From Bryoerythrophyllum caledonicum (taxonomy: Eukaryota; Streptophyta; Bryopsida; Pottiales; Pottiaceae), in the NCBI GenBank assembly GCA_963971425.1, contig OZ020519.1:19737397-19801396 (forward strand): a stretch of 64,000 bases of DNA. Direction: 5' to 3'. The notes beneath the pieces were generated by a model. It was given only the letters and a program-made list of their open reading frames with translations, did no database searches and was not told the DNA's origin. Both the position numbers and the translations under genes were made by a program. How positions within the stretch are numbered: the first letter of the stretch is position 1; every line of letters begins with the position of its first letter. This document shows positions 32,583-43,338 of the stretch, in pieces.

Positions 32583-35500
32583 GTGGAGGGCACCAAACAT
32601 GGTGAGGTGCGAGAGTTGAACAAGGCGAATCTCGAGCTGATGGTGATTCAAAAGGATGATCTCGTAGCTCAATATCAAGCCACCAACAAGGACATCTTGT
32701 TGGCCAAGGATCAGATACAGAAGGGCTTCCAACGCGAGAAGCTCCGGCTAGAGAAGGCGCTCTTGGAAGCAGAGCGAGCTAAAGAGCTGCTGGACAGGGA
32801 GCGGGGTGAACTGCTAGGGAAGTTGGCCCAAACAACTGAAGAAGTTCAGCGCTGGGAGACTTTGTGCAACGAGCAGACGACGAAGGCACAACAATGCGAG
32901 GAGTTGCAGAAGAAACTGAGCCACATGGAGCAGGAGTACCATCGCCTTAAGGCGGAATCGGAGAAGGAGAATTCGGCTCTAGCTGGAGACAAGGAAGCAC
33001 AGGTGCGAGATTGGCACACGTTGCAAGAAGAGCTCCGGCAAGCTTGCGGTAGCGCTACCCATTGGAAGGACCTCTGCACTGCGAAGGAGAGACAAGTGGA
33101 AGAACATCTGGTTGAGATCGAGAGTCTTAAGACTCAACACCAGCTGGTGAAGGAGCAATATCAGGCTGAGAAGAATCTGGCGAAGGAGTTGGCGACATCG
33201 CTAGCACAACAGAAGAGAGAGGTGCAGGCGAGCAGGGAAGCGTCGACCGTAGCTACACCCGACTCTTCACGGGTAGCAGAGTTGGAAGAGAAGGTACGAG
33301 ATGTCACCAAAGCTAATGCCCGGTTGACTGCACAGACGACCACAGATAGAGGAGTGAAGAGCAAATTCCAAGAGGCAATTTGGCGTCAGGACTTACATAG
33401 TCCGCCAACCTTTGCACTCTTCAGAGCTTATGAGTTGCAAATGAATGCTTGTTTCAACATGATGTGCTTGAGCGCTGGAGACAAGTTGAGCCGAGCGGAA
33501 TTCCAAAACCTGTGGACCGCAGCGGCAAACTTCGCCAACATGCAGAATTTGATCTGCGAAATGATCGTGAGGCAGGACCTTCAGCTGGAGGACGCCAGAC
33601 AGTTGCTGGTGCCGATCGGTGATATTTGAGCCAGAATGCTACTATATTATTGGCACTTGGAGGGGCAGCTGCAGATGCGGAGGCAGTATGATCAACCAGA
33701 TGTAGCTCAACGAATGGTAGTCATTCTTGAGGTTGATCTTAAGACCGTTCCCCTCTCCACGGACTATCTGGGAGAATGGAAGAACCAGATGGAGAAGCTG
33801 ACGAAGCTATTACAAAATGAGCAGAGCTTCGTGGGATGCATGCACTATAAGAAACCCGTGTTTTTTGTGATAGGGCAACTAACGTGCAATTATGTTTTGT
33901 GCAGCATCCGGCACGTCAACGTTGACGTCCAAAAAAATCCGTTATAATTGACATGCGAAAAACATGCCAAAATCTCAAAAAACAGGCCCACGTTTTTTAA
34001 AACGTCACAAAAACTTGGGGGTTGAAGGTGTTAAAAATGTGCCATGTGGCTGCCACGTCGCGTCCACGTCATCGCCACATGGACGGGCAGTGCCACATCC
34101 CCAAATTTTTCATCCGGGCCCTTGGTAATGTGGCCCATGATGTGGCGCATGACGTGGCATACGATTGTGACTAGGCTTGCATACGTGGACCCGCCATTTT
34201 ATGATGTGGCACCTTTAAAATATGATGTGTCACTTTTTAAAATATGACGTGGCATGTCCAATCAGCATAGTTTAATGCATAATTAATTGTGGACAGTGTA
34301 AATTGGGACGTCATTTCTAACACGGTATGTTTTCTGTGACGTTCGTTATGACGTTTTCTGTGACGTTCGTTATGACGTTTCCTGTGACATTCATTATGAC
34401 GTTTTCTGTGGCGTTCGTTGAGATGGAGGTCAGCAAAAGCAAGCACCAGGTCAGCAAAAGCAAGTGCCATGTCACCAAAAAGAAGCGCCATGTCATCAAA
34501 AAGTACCGTATCACTTTAAGTTTCAAGGATAATTCAAATTCATCCAAATAGATGGATGAAAGTGAATCACTCTTGATTCAAGTGTGATGAGATAGGAGAG
34601 AAGGCCTTACATATATATACAATGGGATGCACAAGTGGTGACAATCCATATGGGATTATTGGATTTGTCATGGTGTTAGCCTCGTGTTAGCATAAACATT
34701 AAAATGTCACGGTAGACGTCCATCCAGACGTCTGTTCCAACATCTTCTTTGCCTACGTGGCAGTTGATTTCAACCTTGCCTACGTGGCACAAACATTTTT
34801 AAAAGAATCCAATTTCTACCTTGCCTACGTGGCTCAAACATGTTTTTTGTGATGTCAGTAAGGACATCCACGTTTTTTGTGACGTCAGTAACGACATCCA
34901 CGTTTTTATTTTTGTAGGGGTCAGCCCATCTCCATTGTGTTTTAACCGTTGGGCAGTGTTTTACGGGAGGTTGCAGTAACAATCTCGAAGTTACTCATAG
35001 TAAAGTTCAAACCCCCCTGCCGACGTGGCATTGTCACCTTTCTGAGGACGTTGTCTAAAACATGACTATGTTCACTAGGACGTCCCGCAAAACAAATACG
35101 TTTATGCTAACATCTCTGCGTTTTTCCGCGAATTTTTCCATGTTTGGTGCAACATCCACCAGAATCCGAGAACCCAAGGTTCGGCCCGTTTGCAAAAACA
35201 TGTTTTGAAAAACACACTCGATCACAGCTAACGTCACAAAAATCATGGGTTTCTTATAGTGATGACTCAAGTCCAAGAGCGCGAGGACTTGGCTCAGCAG
35301 GGTGAGATCACCATGGGACAGTATCTCTACGCCAAGGTCCGAGCTCACCACCGACTTAAGCGTGCAATCGAGGGAGCAAAGAAGAAAATAGTAGATGTGG
35401 CAGATGCGGTTCAGATGGCCACTTTCATGTCACCACCTCCAGATTATAGACACACGATCTGGGGAGGCTTGCCATTACCGGTGACCGGGTCGTTGAACAA

Positions 35501-36275
35501 GCAGCGGTTTCTCGGAGAATACGAGAATCTGTTTAACAACGAGGAGGAGGTGCCATTTCCCTCATGGCAAGCCACAGATTGGCTGTTGGAGGACTTTGGC
35601 TTGTCCCCGCAGGTCTGGAGACAGTGGGATCAACTATATCCCAAGGCATCCCAGACTTGGTCAACGGTACCACCAGCAGCGATCACGATGAGTTATCACC
35701 AGTGTCCCTTGAAGATATATCGGCGTTACAAGTGGGCGCCCTGGAGTAAGCTCGACACAGTGCCTTGCAACTGGCCACAGATTCCAGGGAGTTTTTCTTC
35801 TCCCCAGGAATGCAGTGATTCCTATCGAGCCTTTTTTGAGATTCACCGAAGACACACGGACCCTGTGTGTTTTCGAGCTGCAGTGTTTTGCAACATCCTA
35901 TCTCATATGTGTATGCAATACCAGTGCGTGGTGAATGTCAACAGATTTGACGAGACCAAGCCTGAGTTTCACCTATGGACGAAGACGCAACAGATGCCAA
36001 GTCGCCATATGAGGACTTTGGAGTGTATGGTAATTACCAACTTCCTCCACGGTGCGAGCTCGGTGTTTGCCTTGGAGAATTCCAGCAAGCGTCAAGAGCA
36101 GCTGGTTGCCTGGTTGAGTTACCAGAAGGCACACGAGACGAATCTCTTCAAGCATGATGAGGATGTTCGTCGTAATGTGGAGATGGCTGAGCTGCAGCTG
36201 ATTCTCCAGGAGTGTGAGTTCAAGGATGCGTACAAGCACAAGCGCCCTCAATTCGAAGCCAGACCAAGATCTTGA
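32583..36275 (+). pseudogene. Coiled-coil accessory ORF, split by a stop and a CACTA insertion
   Basis: From 32583 (start codon uncertain) the frame encodes about 250 residues of heptad-rich coiled coil (LEKALLEAERAKELLDRERG and on), then a globular part. TGA at 33627-33629 interrupts; the same frame continues from 33630 to 33842. There a CACTA element (33843-35261) is inserted, and the frame resumes exactly after its 3-bp duplication and runs to 36275. The part beyond the insertion begins MTQVQEREDL and is Trp/Pro-rich near 35560-35760. The upstream ORF (31435-32424) lies in another frame; remnants of coding sequence between them (32425-32582) suggest one ancestral long gene broken by frameshifts. 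Function unknown. Confidence 0.55.
33843..35261. mobile_element. Non-autonomous CACTA element (1419 bp), 3-bp duplication
   Basis: The ends CACTATAAGAAACCCGTG and the matching reverse complement at 35244-35261 (near-perfect over 16-18 bp) begin and end with CACTA/TAGTG. ATG is duplicated at 33840-33842 and 35262-35264, the 3-bp size CACTA elements make. It has no transposase. Inside are repeated TGACGTTCGTTATGACG words (34320-34415), 'gcctacgtggca' repeats at 34751, 34779 and 34814, and many CACGT/ACGTGG words, probably the subterminal repeats bound by the transposase. Confidence 0.92.
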
Positions 36276-37613
36276 GTAGACATGAGGTTTTTTAGGAGGA
36301 GCTCTGTGCAGACAATGTAAAGATTATGATGGAATTTTGTGATTGTAGCTAGAGCTTAGAAGTTTGCAGCTTTGAGAACTCATGATATGGCTTATTGTGG
36401 AAGCCAGGATAATGAGCTGATAGCGGATTTTGAAAGACTGGCCAAAGAATTGTAAAGTTGCAATCTTCTTCTAGAAATATGATTGACATTGGCTCCATGA
36501 GATTATGTTGTACAGTGTCATAAGATTATGATCTCAAGAACGTCAACAATTAATTAAAACGACGTCACTGTTGGAGAATGAAGAACAACTATGAGTGTTC
36601 TACAAATAATATACAAGTGGAAGTCAGCTGAAAGGAGGTTCGGTGACTTGGAAGTGTACACACAAAGAAGGAAATACTAAGCAGTAAGTTATGAAAAAAA
36701 AAAAAACCATGTTGAACTGTCTATAACTACAGGAGTCAGCACTCTAGTCAAGCGTGGTGGGATAAGCCACGTGTGATAGATACATACCCGGCACTAGCAC
36801 CCGGAGGTTGCCACGACAGTATGTACCCGCGGCACACGTTAACCGACCACCAAGGCCTGCTAGATGAAGGTATCAGGTCTGTTAGCCTATATATCGTGAG
36901 CCGCAGGAGCCTTACCAAACGATATGGGACAAATGCTGATCCTAGTATGGAGAAAAATAGAAACTTCTATCACTGTTTCCATATCTGGTGAAGTGCACAA
37001 CACATTTTCACAAATTTGCAGTATGAGGAATAACAAGGATCAAAGATGTATGAAGAACTTAGAAAAGAATGGAAAAAGAAGATTGATTTTCGGAGTCTTG
37101 ACTTATAAAGAACCTGTCAATATAGATAGAGCTCTGTCGGTACGTGGTTAAGAACAAGCTCAAGAAGAAACAACCAAGATGAAGGACTGCATAAAATTCC
37201 TACTTAAAAAAAAACAGTACGTAGTAAAACTCCTTAAGTCAAAATTTTAGAGAAGATCTCTTTATGTACAAGTTTGTAAGATTCCTATTTTGAGTGAGAT
37301 CATCTCTTTCAGTGACCTTAAGGAAAGTGAGAGTTTGAGTTACAACCTTGAGCAGACTAGAACCTTAAGAACGAGACGAGCAAGAGAAATTTAGTCCCTT
37401 AAGGAAAAAGAACAAATAGGATAGATCCTTATTTTCCTTAAGTAAGTCAGTTCTTTAAAAACTTGTTCTGAGTCAATTCCCTTAAAAACCAAAGTCAGTT
37501 AGACTTTGGATAAAACAAAAATCTTAAGACTTACATGTAGTGAGAGTTTTAAAAATATGTAGAAGGATAGTGTCTTAAGGAAAGAGCAAATTCAATTGAA
37601 TTTGTAAAAAATA

Positions 37614-37645
<32 letters not shown>

Positions 37646-38741
37646 AAAAATAAAAAAAAATAATCATAAATAAAAAATAAACTTAAGGCATATAGATGAA
37701 AGGGAAAAATAAGAAAGAACATGATAATTCTAATGAGAGAGTATCATGAAAGGGAAAAATAAGAAAGAACATGATAATTCTAATGAGAGAGTATCATGAA
37801 AGGGAAAAATAAGAAAGAACATGATAATTCTAATGAGAGAGTATCATGAAAGGGAAAAATAAGAAAGAACATGATAATTCTAATGAGAGAGTATCATGAA
37901 AGGGAAAAATAAGAAAGAACATGATAATTCTAATGAGAGAGTATCATGAAAGGGAAAAATAAGAAAGAACATGATAATTCTAATGGGAGAGTATCATGAA
38001 AGGGAAAAATAAGAAAGAACATGATAATATTGAGAGATAAAGCAAAAAGGCTATGGAAAACAATGTGAGTAATGTAGATGAGACGATTAGTGGTGAAGTA
38101 ATACACACACTACTTGAATTGTATGATAGGGTAGCTCACACAAGTTAGAAAAATAGAAATAAAAGAGTGTGGAAAGAAAATTAGTAATCTAGGATTAGTA
38201 ATTAGTTGTGAGGATGCACTACTAATTTATTAATCAAGAGATGTGAGGACTAATGAGTGCTAATTTTCTAAATTAGAAAAAAATGATGAATGAAGTAAAA
38301 AGAAAAAATAAAATAAAATAAAAAATGATTGCAAGTGAAGTGTAGAGGAAGATATGGAAGAAAAAATAAATTGAAAAGAAAAATTTGAAAAGCAATGAAA
38401 ATTAAAAATGAAGATTTAAAAGTTAATGGAAAAATTCAAAGCTAAATTGAAAAAATTATGGAAATCTACAAATGGAAGACTTAACTAAAATAGTTAAGTT
38501 AAAAAGTGAAACTTGAAGCCAAGTATGTATGAGACATACTCATTAAAGAGGAGAACAATGGAAAGCAAATGGAGAAAATCAACAAGTCTTAGGGAAGAAA
38601 GACAAGTAAGAAAAAATGCTATATGGAGCATAAAGAGACTACAAAAAAATGATAGAAAGGAAGATGGAGTGCGAAAGATCAAGTTCAAGGACAAAGGTCG
38701 TTGAAGTCGACGAGGACGTCTCCAAGCTAAGAGGAGGGCTA
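36276..38741 (+). other. 3' non-coding region of the retrotransposon up to the polypurine tract
   Basis: No supported gene. CTTAAG palindromes cluster again at about 37220-37690. A 50-bp tandem repeat occupies 37696-38030. AT-rich runs follow. A purine-rich stretch (AAGAGGAGGG, about 38729-38738) just before the 3' LTR is the likely polypurine tract. Confidence 0.6.
37696..38030 (+). repeat. 50-bp tandem repeat, 6.7 copies
   Basis: The unit begins ATGAAAGGGAAAAATAAGAA and restarts at 37696, 37746, 37796, 37846, 37896, 37946 and 37996. Copies are virtually identical. It sits in the retrotransposon 3' non-coding region. Confidence 0.92.
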
Positions 38742-40332
38742 TGTAGAGCCAAAATGACAAAAATAGATTTTTCCGAAAATTAAGTGTAAAAAGGGTTGTA
38801 GATATATGGAGAATTAAAAAATTAATGATTAAGTTTACACTAAGTACTTAATTAAATGGAAAGTACCTATTCATATCCAAGAAATAGGAAATAATGGGAA
38901 AAGGGTTGAACTCACACCCTTTGGGTAGGGTGTATCTTTTCATGAATGGATATGAAGAAATGTGAAGATTTAGTGGAATTAATCTTAATGGTTAATACTA
39001 GGGAAAACCTCTTTCCAAGAGTTGTACCTCTTGGATGTTGAGTAGAATGACTAGCTTGAATTTTTAGCATTCTTGGCCATTACCATAGAAATTCCTTGGA
39101 GGAAGATTGGAGTGAGCCCTAGCTTTAGGTGAAAGAGCTAGTTGATGACTCTTAATGTTGTAAGAGTATTTAATTTTATATATGAATATATAATTGTTAT
39201 TGAATTTGCATATGTAGAGTCTTGTAACTTGAGTCATATGTATAATTGCAATATTATGTGAACTTCATTGCATAAATTTGACATTGTGTGTTGTAAATGC
39301 AAGTGCATGCATTAGGTATTAATTGCGGATAAAATTCTTATGCATGAATGCATTGTATATTTATTCTTCATGGAATAAGTTAGGGAAATATCCTAACTAC
39401 TAAGGTCGTGGGTGTGACCTTGTGTGTGTGTGTGTTGGAGCATTAATCATGAGTGTGAAGATTAATGGAGATAATGTGAAATTAACTGACTTAGTGCATG
39501 AGATGTGTGATGCATAAGTACTTAATAAGATCTCAAGTGTGAGTGAGCATAACTTGAGTATCATAAGAATAAGAGTGGAAATCTTATTCGTGTTAATGCA
39601 ATTTTATGCAATAAACATCAAGAGTGGCATACCTTGATGCATGGCAAAAGTGTCATATTATGCATACAAAAAAAATTCGCATTCAGTCTAACCTTAATAG
39701 AAGGGATTCTCTAAGGCAGGCTAAGTTGTGAGTATTTAAGAATCTATCATAAGAGAGAAAATAAGGAACAAATCCCAAAGAAAGACTTAAGAAGAAAACA
39801 TAGAAACTTAAGAATCTTAAGTCCAAGTTTGGATACATAAGCTTATGTAGAGTGAGACCTTAAGTACCCTGAGACCCTTAAGTTTAAGGGCTTGGACTTA
39901 AAGGTTTGTATGAGTGAGAATACGGGACAACATTTGCATTCAGTGAGATGCACTCCCGGTTCTGGAAGTCTTAAAGACAGAAACTTAAGAACATTGTAGG
40001 ACCGAATTGGTCTAGACAGTGCAGGTTCTTAAGAATCAGTCCTAAGTGAGAAAGTGAGTGCTTAAGAACTCAAGGACAGAAACTGTGTTCTTAAAAACAT
40101 AGACCCGACCGAGAGAGAAGTCTTAAGTAAAATTCAGACATCTTAAAGACTAAGTGGTACGAGTAAGTGTGGAACACCGTGGTCTTTAAGGGATAATTGT
40201 GGGTAACTGAACTTAAGTGGAGACTTAAGACGTGAACTTTTTAAGACTTAAGTTAACTTGTGTATGGGATTTTTGAGACTAACCATTGTCTTAAGAACGT
40301 GATCACGTGGACCGAGTGGACGGACGTGAAAA
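38742..40332 (+). repeat. 3' LTR (first 1591 bp, cut by assembly gap)
   Basis: Near-identical to 19613-21203. Differences seen: 'aaaaagggttg' versus 'aaaaaggattg', 'tttgggtaggg' versus 'tttggataggg', and 'tttaagggat' versus 'tttaaaggat'. The last ~400 bp of the LTR are missing at the gap. Confidence 0.92.
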
Positions 40333-40532
40333 NNNNNNNNNNNNNNNNNNNNNNNNNNNNNNNNNNNNNNNNNNNNNNNNNNNNNNNNNNNNNNNNNNNN
40401 NNNNNNNNNNNNNNNNNNNNNNNNNNNNNNNNNNNNNNNNNNNNNNNNNNNNNNNNNNNNNNNNNNNNNNNNNNNNNNNNNNNNNNNNNNNNNNNNNNNN
40501 NNNNNNNNNNNNNNNNNNNNNNNNNNNNNNNN
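40333..40532. other. Assembly gap (200 N)
   Basis: Exactly 200 N, so the length is a placeholder. It hides the end of the 3' LTR, the right target duplication of the retrotransposon and the 3' end of the second hAT gene. Any frame crossing it is meaningless. Confidence 0.98.
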
Positions 40533-42678
40533 CTCACCACCATCACCCATCTGAATCTTCATTGTCCGAATCAAAAGTACCAACGTCCATGTCAAAATCA
40601 CCAAGTCCATCATGATCGACATGATGGCCATCATCATGGCATCATCAGAATCGTCCCCATTGCTTTCATCATCGGAATGCACGCCATTCAACTCAAGCCA
40701 TTGAGCAACCCTCGTTCCTCTTCGATGCCTAAGGAGCCTAGAATTGGTGTAAATGTAAACGAGGTCCTCCGCCCGACTATGTTGTAGGCGATTGTGGGAT
40801 TTGTTGTGAACATAAGAGTACATGCTCCAATTGCGTTCGCATGCCAAACAGAACATACTTGAGCAAGGATGCGTCCTTGCTATAATCTGCAATTGCTTTG
40901 CCCCGCCTCCCATGGCATCCTACCATTCATGGGGCGGTACATTCAAGACATTTGGTTGCATGGAATCTGCAAATGTCCCTCTGTTCTCAATGAAATCTTG
41001 GTACTGATTGAGGACCAAACCTAGATCATCCTCCCTCGTAATTAGGTTCCGAAGAACACCATTCAAGATTGGTCTCGCAAGCTCGTGCTCGTGCAACGGG
41101 ACCCATCCACGCAAAGAAGGATTCAACATAGCCCCCGCCCAATGAAGGTCAGTAATCATGAGCCTCCATCTTGCATTAAAGGCATCTAATGCCCTTGTTG
41201 CCAAATCTTGTTCCAAGCAGAACGGGGCATTGCGGAATCCTTGAACATGGATCCCCAATTCATGCATGACCTTCCATGCATGACACATAGCGGGAGCATT
41301 GCCGTCAAACACCGAAGAGCACGTACCACCGGCAACACCATGTACTCAAAATTCACACAAACATCCCAAAATCCATCCGAGCGTATAACGCGTCGTGCAT
41401 AAAGGCCTTTTGCATGTGCCCTTGTATTTTGAGTCCGCAATACCGCTAGAAAAGCATGCCAGTCTTCATCGACCACCATTCGCTCCAATGCCTGGCGAAC
41501 TTGGAGGAGGCGTTGTATCGTGAGAAAGTTTGTAGCAAACCGTGTCTCATTTGGGCAAACGAATAGAAAGATCGGGTGGATAACCTTCGAAAGATTGCTT
41601 GTGGGGCATGTGGTTCTTGATGAATAAACAAACAACCCTTGCCTTCTTAACAATCCTTTGTACCCACGCTTCTTTGCCCCAATCTTCCAGTAAAAGATCC
41701 AAGCAATGGGCAGCGCATCCTTGAACATAGAGATGTGGAATTTCTTGCATGATGTCACGACATGCGGCCGCCATGACTGGAGCATTGTCCGTGCATACTT
41801 GGACAACATTTGCATGTCCAACCATTTGCAGAAACGGTCGGATTTGAGAAGCAACATAAAAGTGTCTTTATAATTTCCCGATGTATCGATGGTGCCTATG
41901 AAAACATCCCCTTTTGTGCATGACTGAACAACATTTAGCAAAGGTCGGTTCTGAACGTTGTCCCAGCCATCACTACATATTGTAACGCCATACTTTGATA
42001 TAGCATTACCCCATGGCTACATTGACAGCCGTTTGTACATCAACTTTTTTGTTTGTCAACAACTTCGTACGTACGGCATTGTAGGTCGGTGGATGGTAGG
42101 CGGGCATTCGTGCGCGTGCAGTTTCCTGAACCGCTTTTACAAAAGCAGGTGCCTATTGATATTGAATGGAATGTTTGCTTCATAGAAAGCACTTGACCAA
42201 GCCTTGTCCAGAGATGCCTTTTGGAAATGTTGAAGCCCTCAGGCAAGGTCGCTTGACGTAGCTCTCGAGGTTCCCTATCTAAGTGTACGGATTCCACGCC
42301 ACGACTTGTTTGGGAGTTCTGAATCTGCTCCACGTCGTCCACCACGGATTGTGTCAATAAGTGTTCCACTCCAATCCCATTCTCGTCATCAACACGTTGT
42401 TGGGAACATGGTACATCGTTGGCAGCATCAGGACGATTAGGAACAATTCCATCACAACTTTGAAACAACAAACGCACATGTGGAGGCACCATCCTACACA
42501 ATTGGACGTCACGACCTAGATTACTAGGATGACGGTACCCCATATGCGACAACATCCTATCGGCTCTATAAACCATAGAGTGAGAACAAAACCGACACTT
42601 CACTTGTCGTGCTGCTATTGAAGGAGCGTTGCCCATGTCTTCGTACCATAGATCCCATACAGAATTCCGACGCGGCAT
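40533..42678 (-). pseudogene. Second hAT transposase, decayed and 3'-truncated by the gap
   Basis: The start at 42678 opens MPRRNSVWDLWYEDMG with a BED-type finger (CRFCSHSM, then a His). Further blocks are SDGWDNV (about 41960), GDVFIGTIDTSG (about 41905), VVQVCTDNAP with the catalytic Asp intact (about 41800), AAHCLDLLLEDWGKE, NETRFATNFLTIQRLLQVR (about 41560) and the dimerisation segment ACERNWSMYSYVHNKS (about 40830). Frame changes occur near 42200, 41900, 41700 and 41300, plus a stop at about 40920. It is clearly homologous to the copy at 10-13 kb, with different flanking minisatellites. The acidic His/Asp tail runs into the gap. Confidence 0.82.
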
Positions 42679-42839
42679 GGAGTCGCACTGAACTCAAAGC
42701 CAACTACGTGTCAGCAATTCCCTCCTCAGCAATGGATTTCGAGCAATGCATTCTTATACAAAGAATCCAAGGTCTTGAAAGCGACTATGTAGGATTAAGC
42801 ACCGTCGCCTTGGAACGGCACTATTTTATACTGAAATTC

Positions 42840-43085
42840 AAATGGAGCAGGCGCGGTTGGGGCGCGGACTAGCAGCGGACGTAGCCGCGGACAGCCCCGG
42901 ACAGCCCGAGACAGCCCGCGGACTGCCACGGACTGCCGCGGGCTGCTCGCGGACTTCAAGCGACAGTGGTTCGGATTGGCCGCGGACTGAGCGCGGACTA
43001 GCAGCGGAGTGAGTGCGGAAGGGCCGCGGACTGCCCGCGGACAGCCTTCGATGACGGAGTGAGGCGCGGATTGGCGCGGACACTC
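42840..43085. repeat. GC-rich CGCGGACTG-type minisatellite
   Basis: Irregular repeats of GCGGAC(T/A)G(C) words lie about 160 bp upstream of the second hAT gene. They are distinct from the 21-bp family. They keep several frames open (for example 42795-43259 minus), which I do not treat as genes. Confidence 0.65.
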
Positions 43086-43238
43086 CTTCGACCCAAGCTG
43101 AAAATTACTGCGACATGAATTTACCGCAGTTGATGACATGTCTGCACATGTGGCATGCAGATTCCTTTCTGAATCCAACGTGTCTCTCCAAAGGTAAATG
43201 TGAAAATTGTGTTTTCTGCCATCAAAATGGCCCGTCAC

Positions 43239-43338
43239 AGTAAAGTCACGATCCGTCACAATGTCATGCCGTCATTGTGTCGTGACATCGTGACATTGTG
43301 ACGGAAATTGTCCCGTCACGACACAATAGACAACCCTG
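43239..43338. repeat. Orphan hAT right terminus with GTCAC/GTGAC subterminal repeats
   Basis: CGTCAC/GTGACG-type words are crowded between 43239 and 43325, followed by GACAACCCTG ending at 43338. This is the terminus expected 5' of the second hAT gene. The next eight bases are CTTGTTTT. No matching left end with this duplication was found; it may be in the gap or lost. Confidence 0.55.

Larger units (their letters stand above)
19613..40332 (+). mobile_element. Giant Ty3-type LTR retrotransposon (right LTR truncated by gap)
   Basis: It has direct LTRs beginning at 19613 and 38742, a primer-binding-site-like sequence, gag with zinc knuckles, and pol in the order protease, reverse transcriptase, RNase H, integrase (Ty3 order). 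No chromodomain is visible. Extrapolating the 3' LTR to full length gives about 21 kb, including a 1.4-kb CACTA insertion. Extra coding regions lie before gag and after pol. Giant non-chromodomain Ty3 elements with extra ORFs (Ogre/Tat/Athila group and relatives in non-seed plants) are known; placement in that group is tentative. It is inserted within the 40.7-kb hAT interval. Confidence 0.9.

Noticed and set aside
37696..38030. CRISPR-like array
   Set aside because: The 50-bp units are contiguous with no variable spacers, in a plant retrotransposon; it is a plain tandem repeat.
40248..40913. ORFs reading through the run of N
   Set aside because: They exist only because N is translated as X; only the part above 40532 has real hAT sequence.
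43239..43338. Right end of the same element as the left terminus at 9379
   Set aside because: The bases after it (CTTGTTTT) do not match GTTCTGCT; the match is at 50041.
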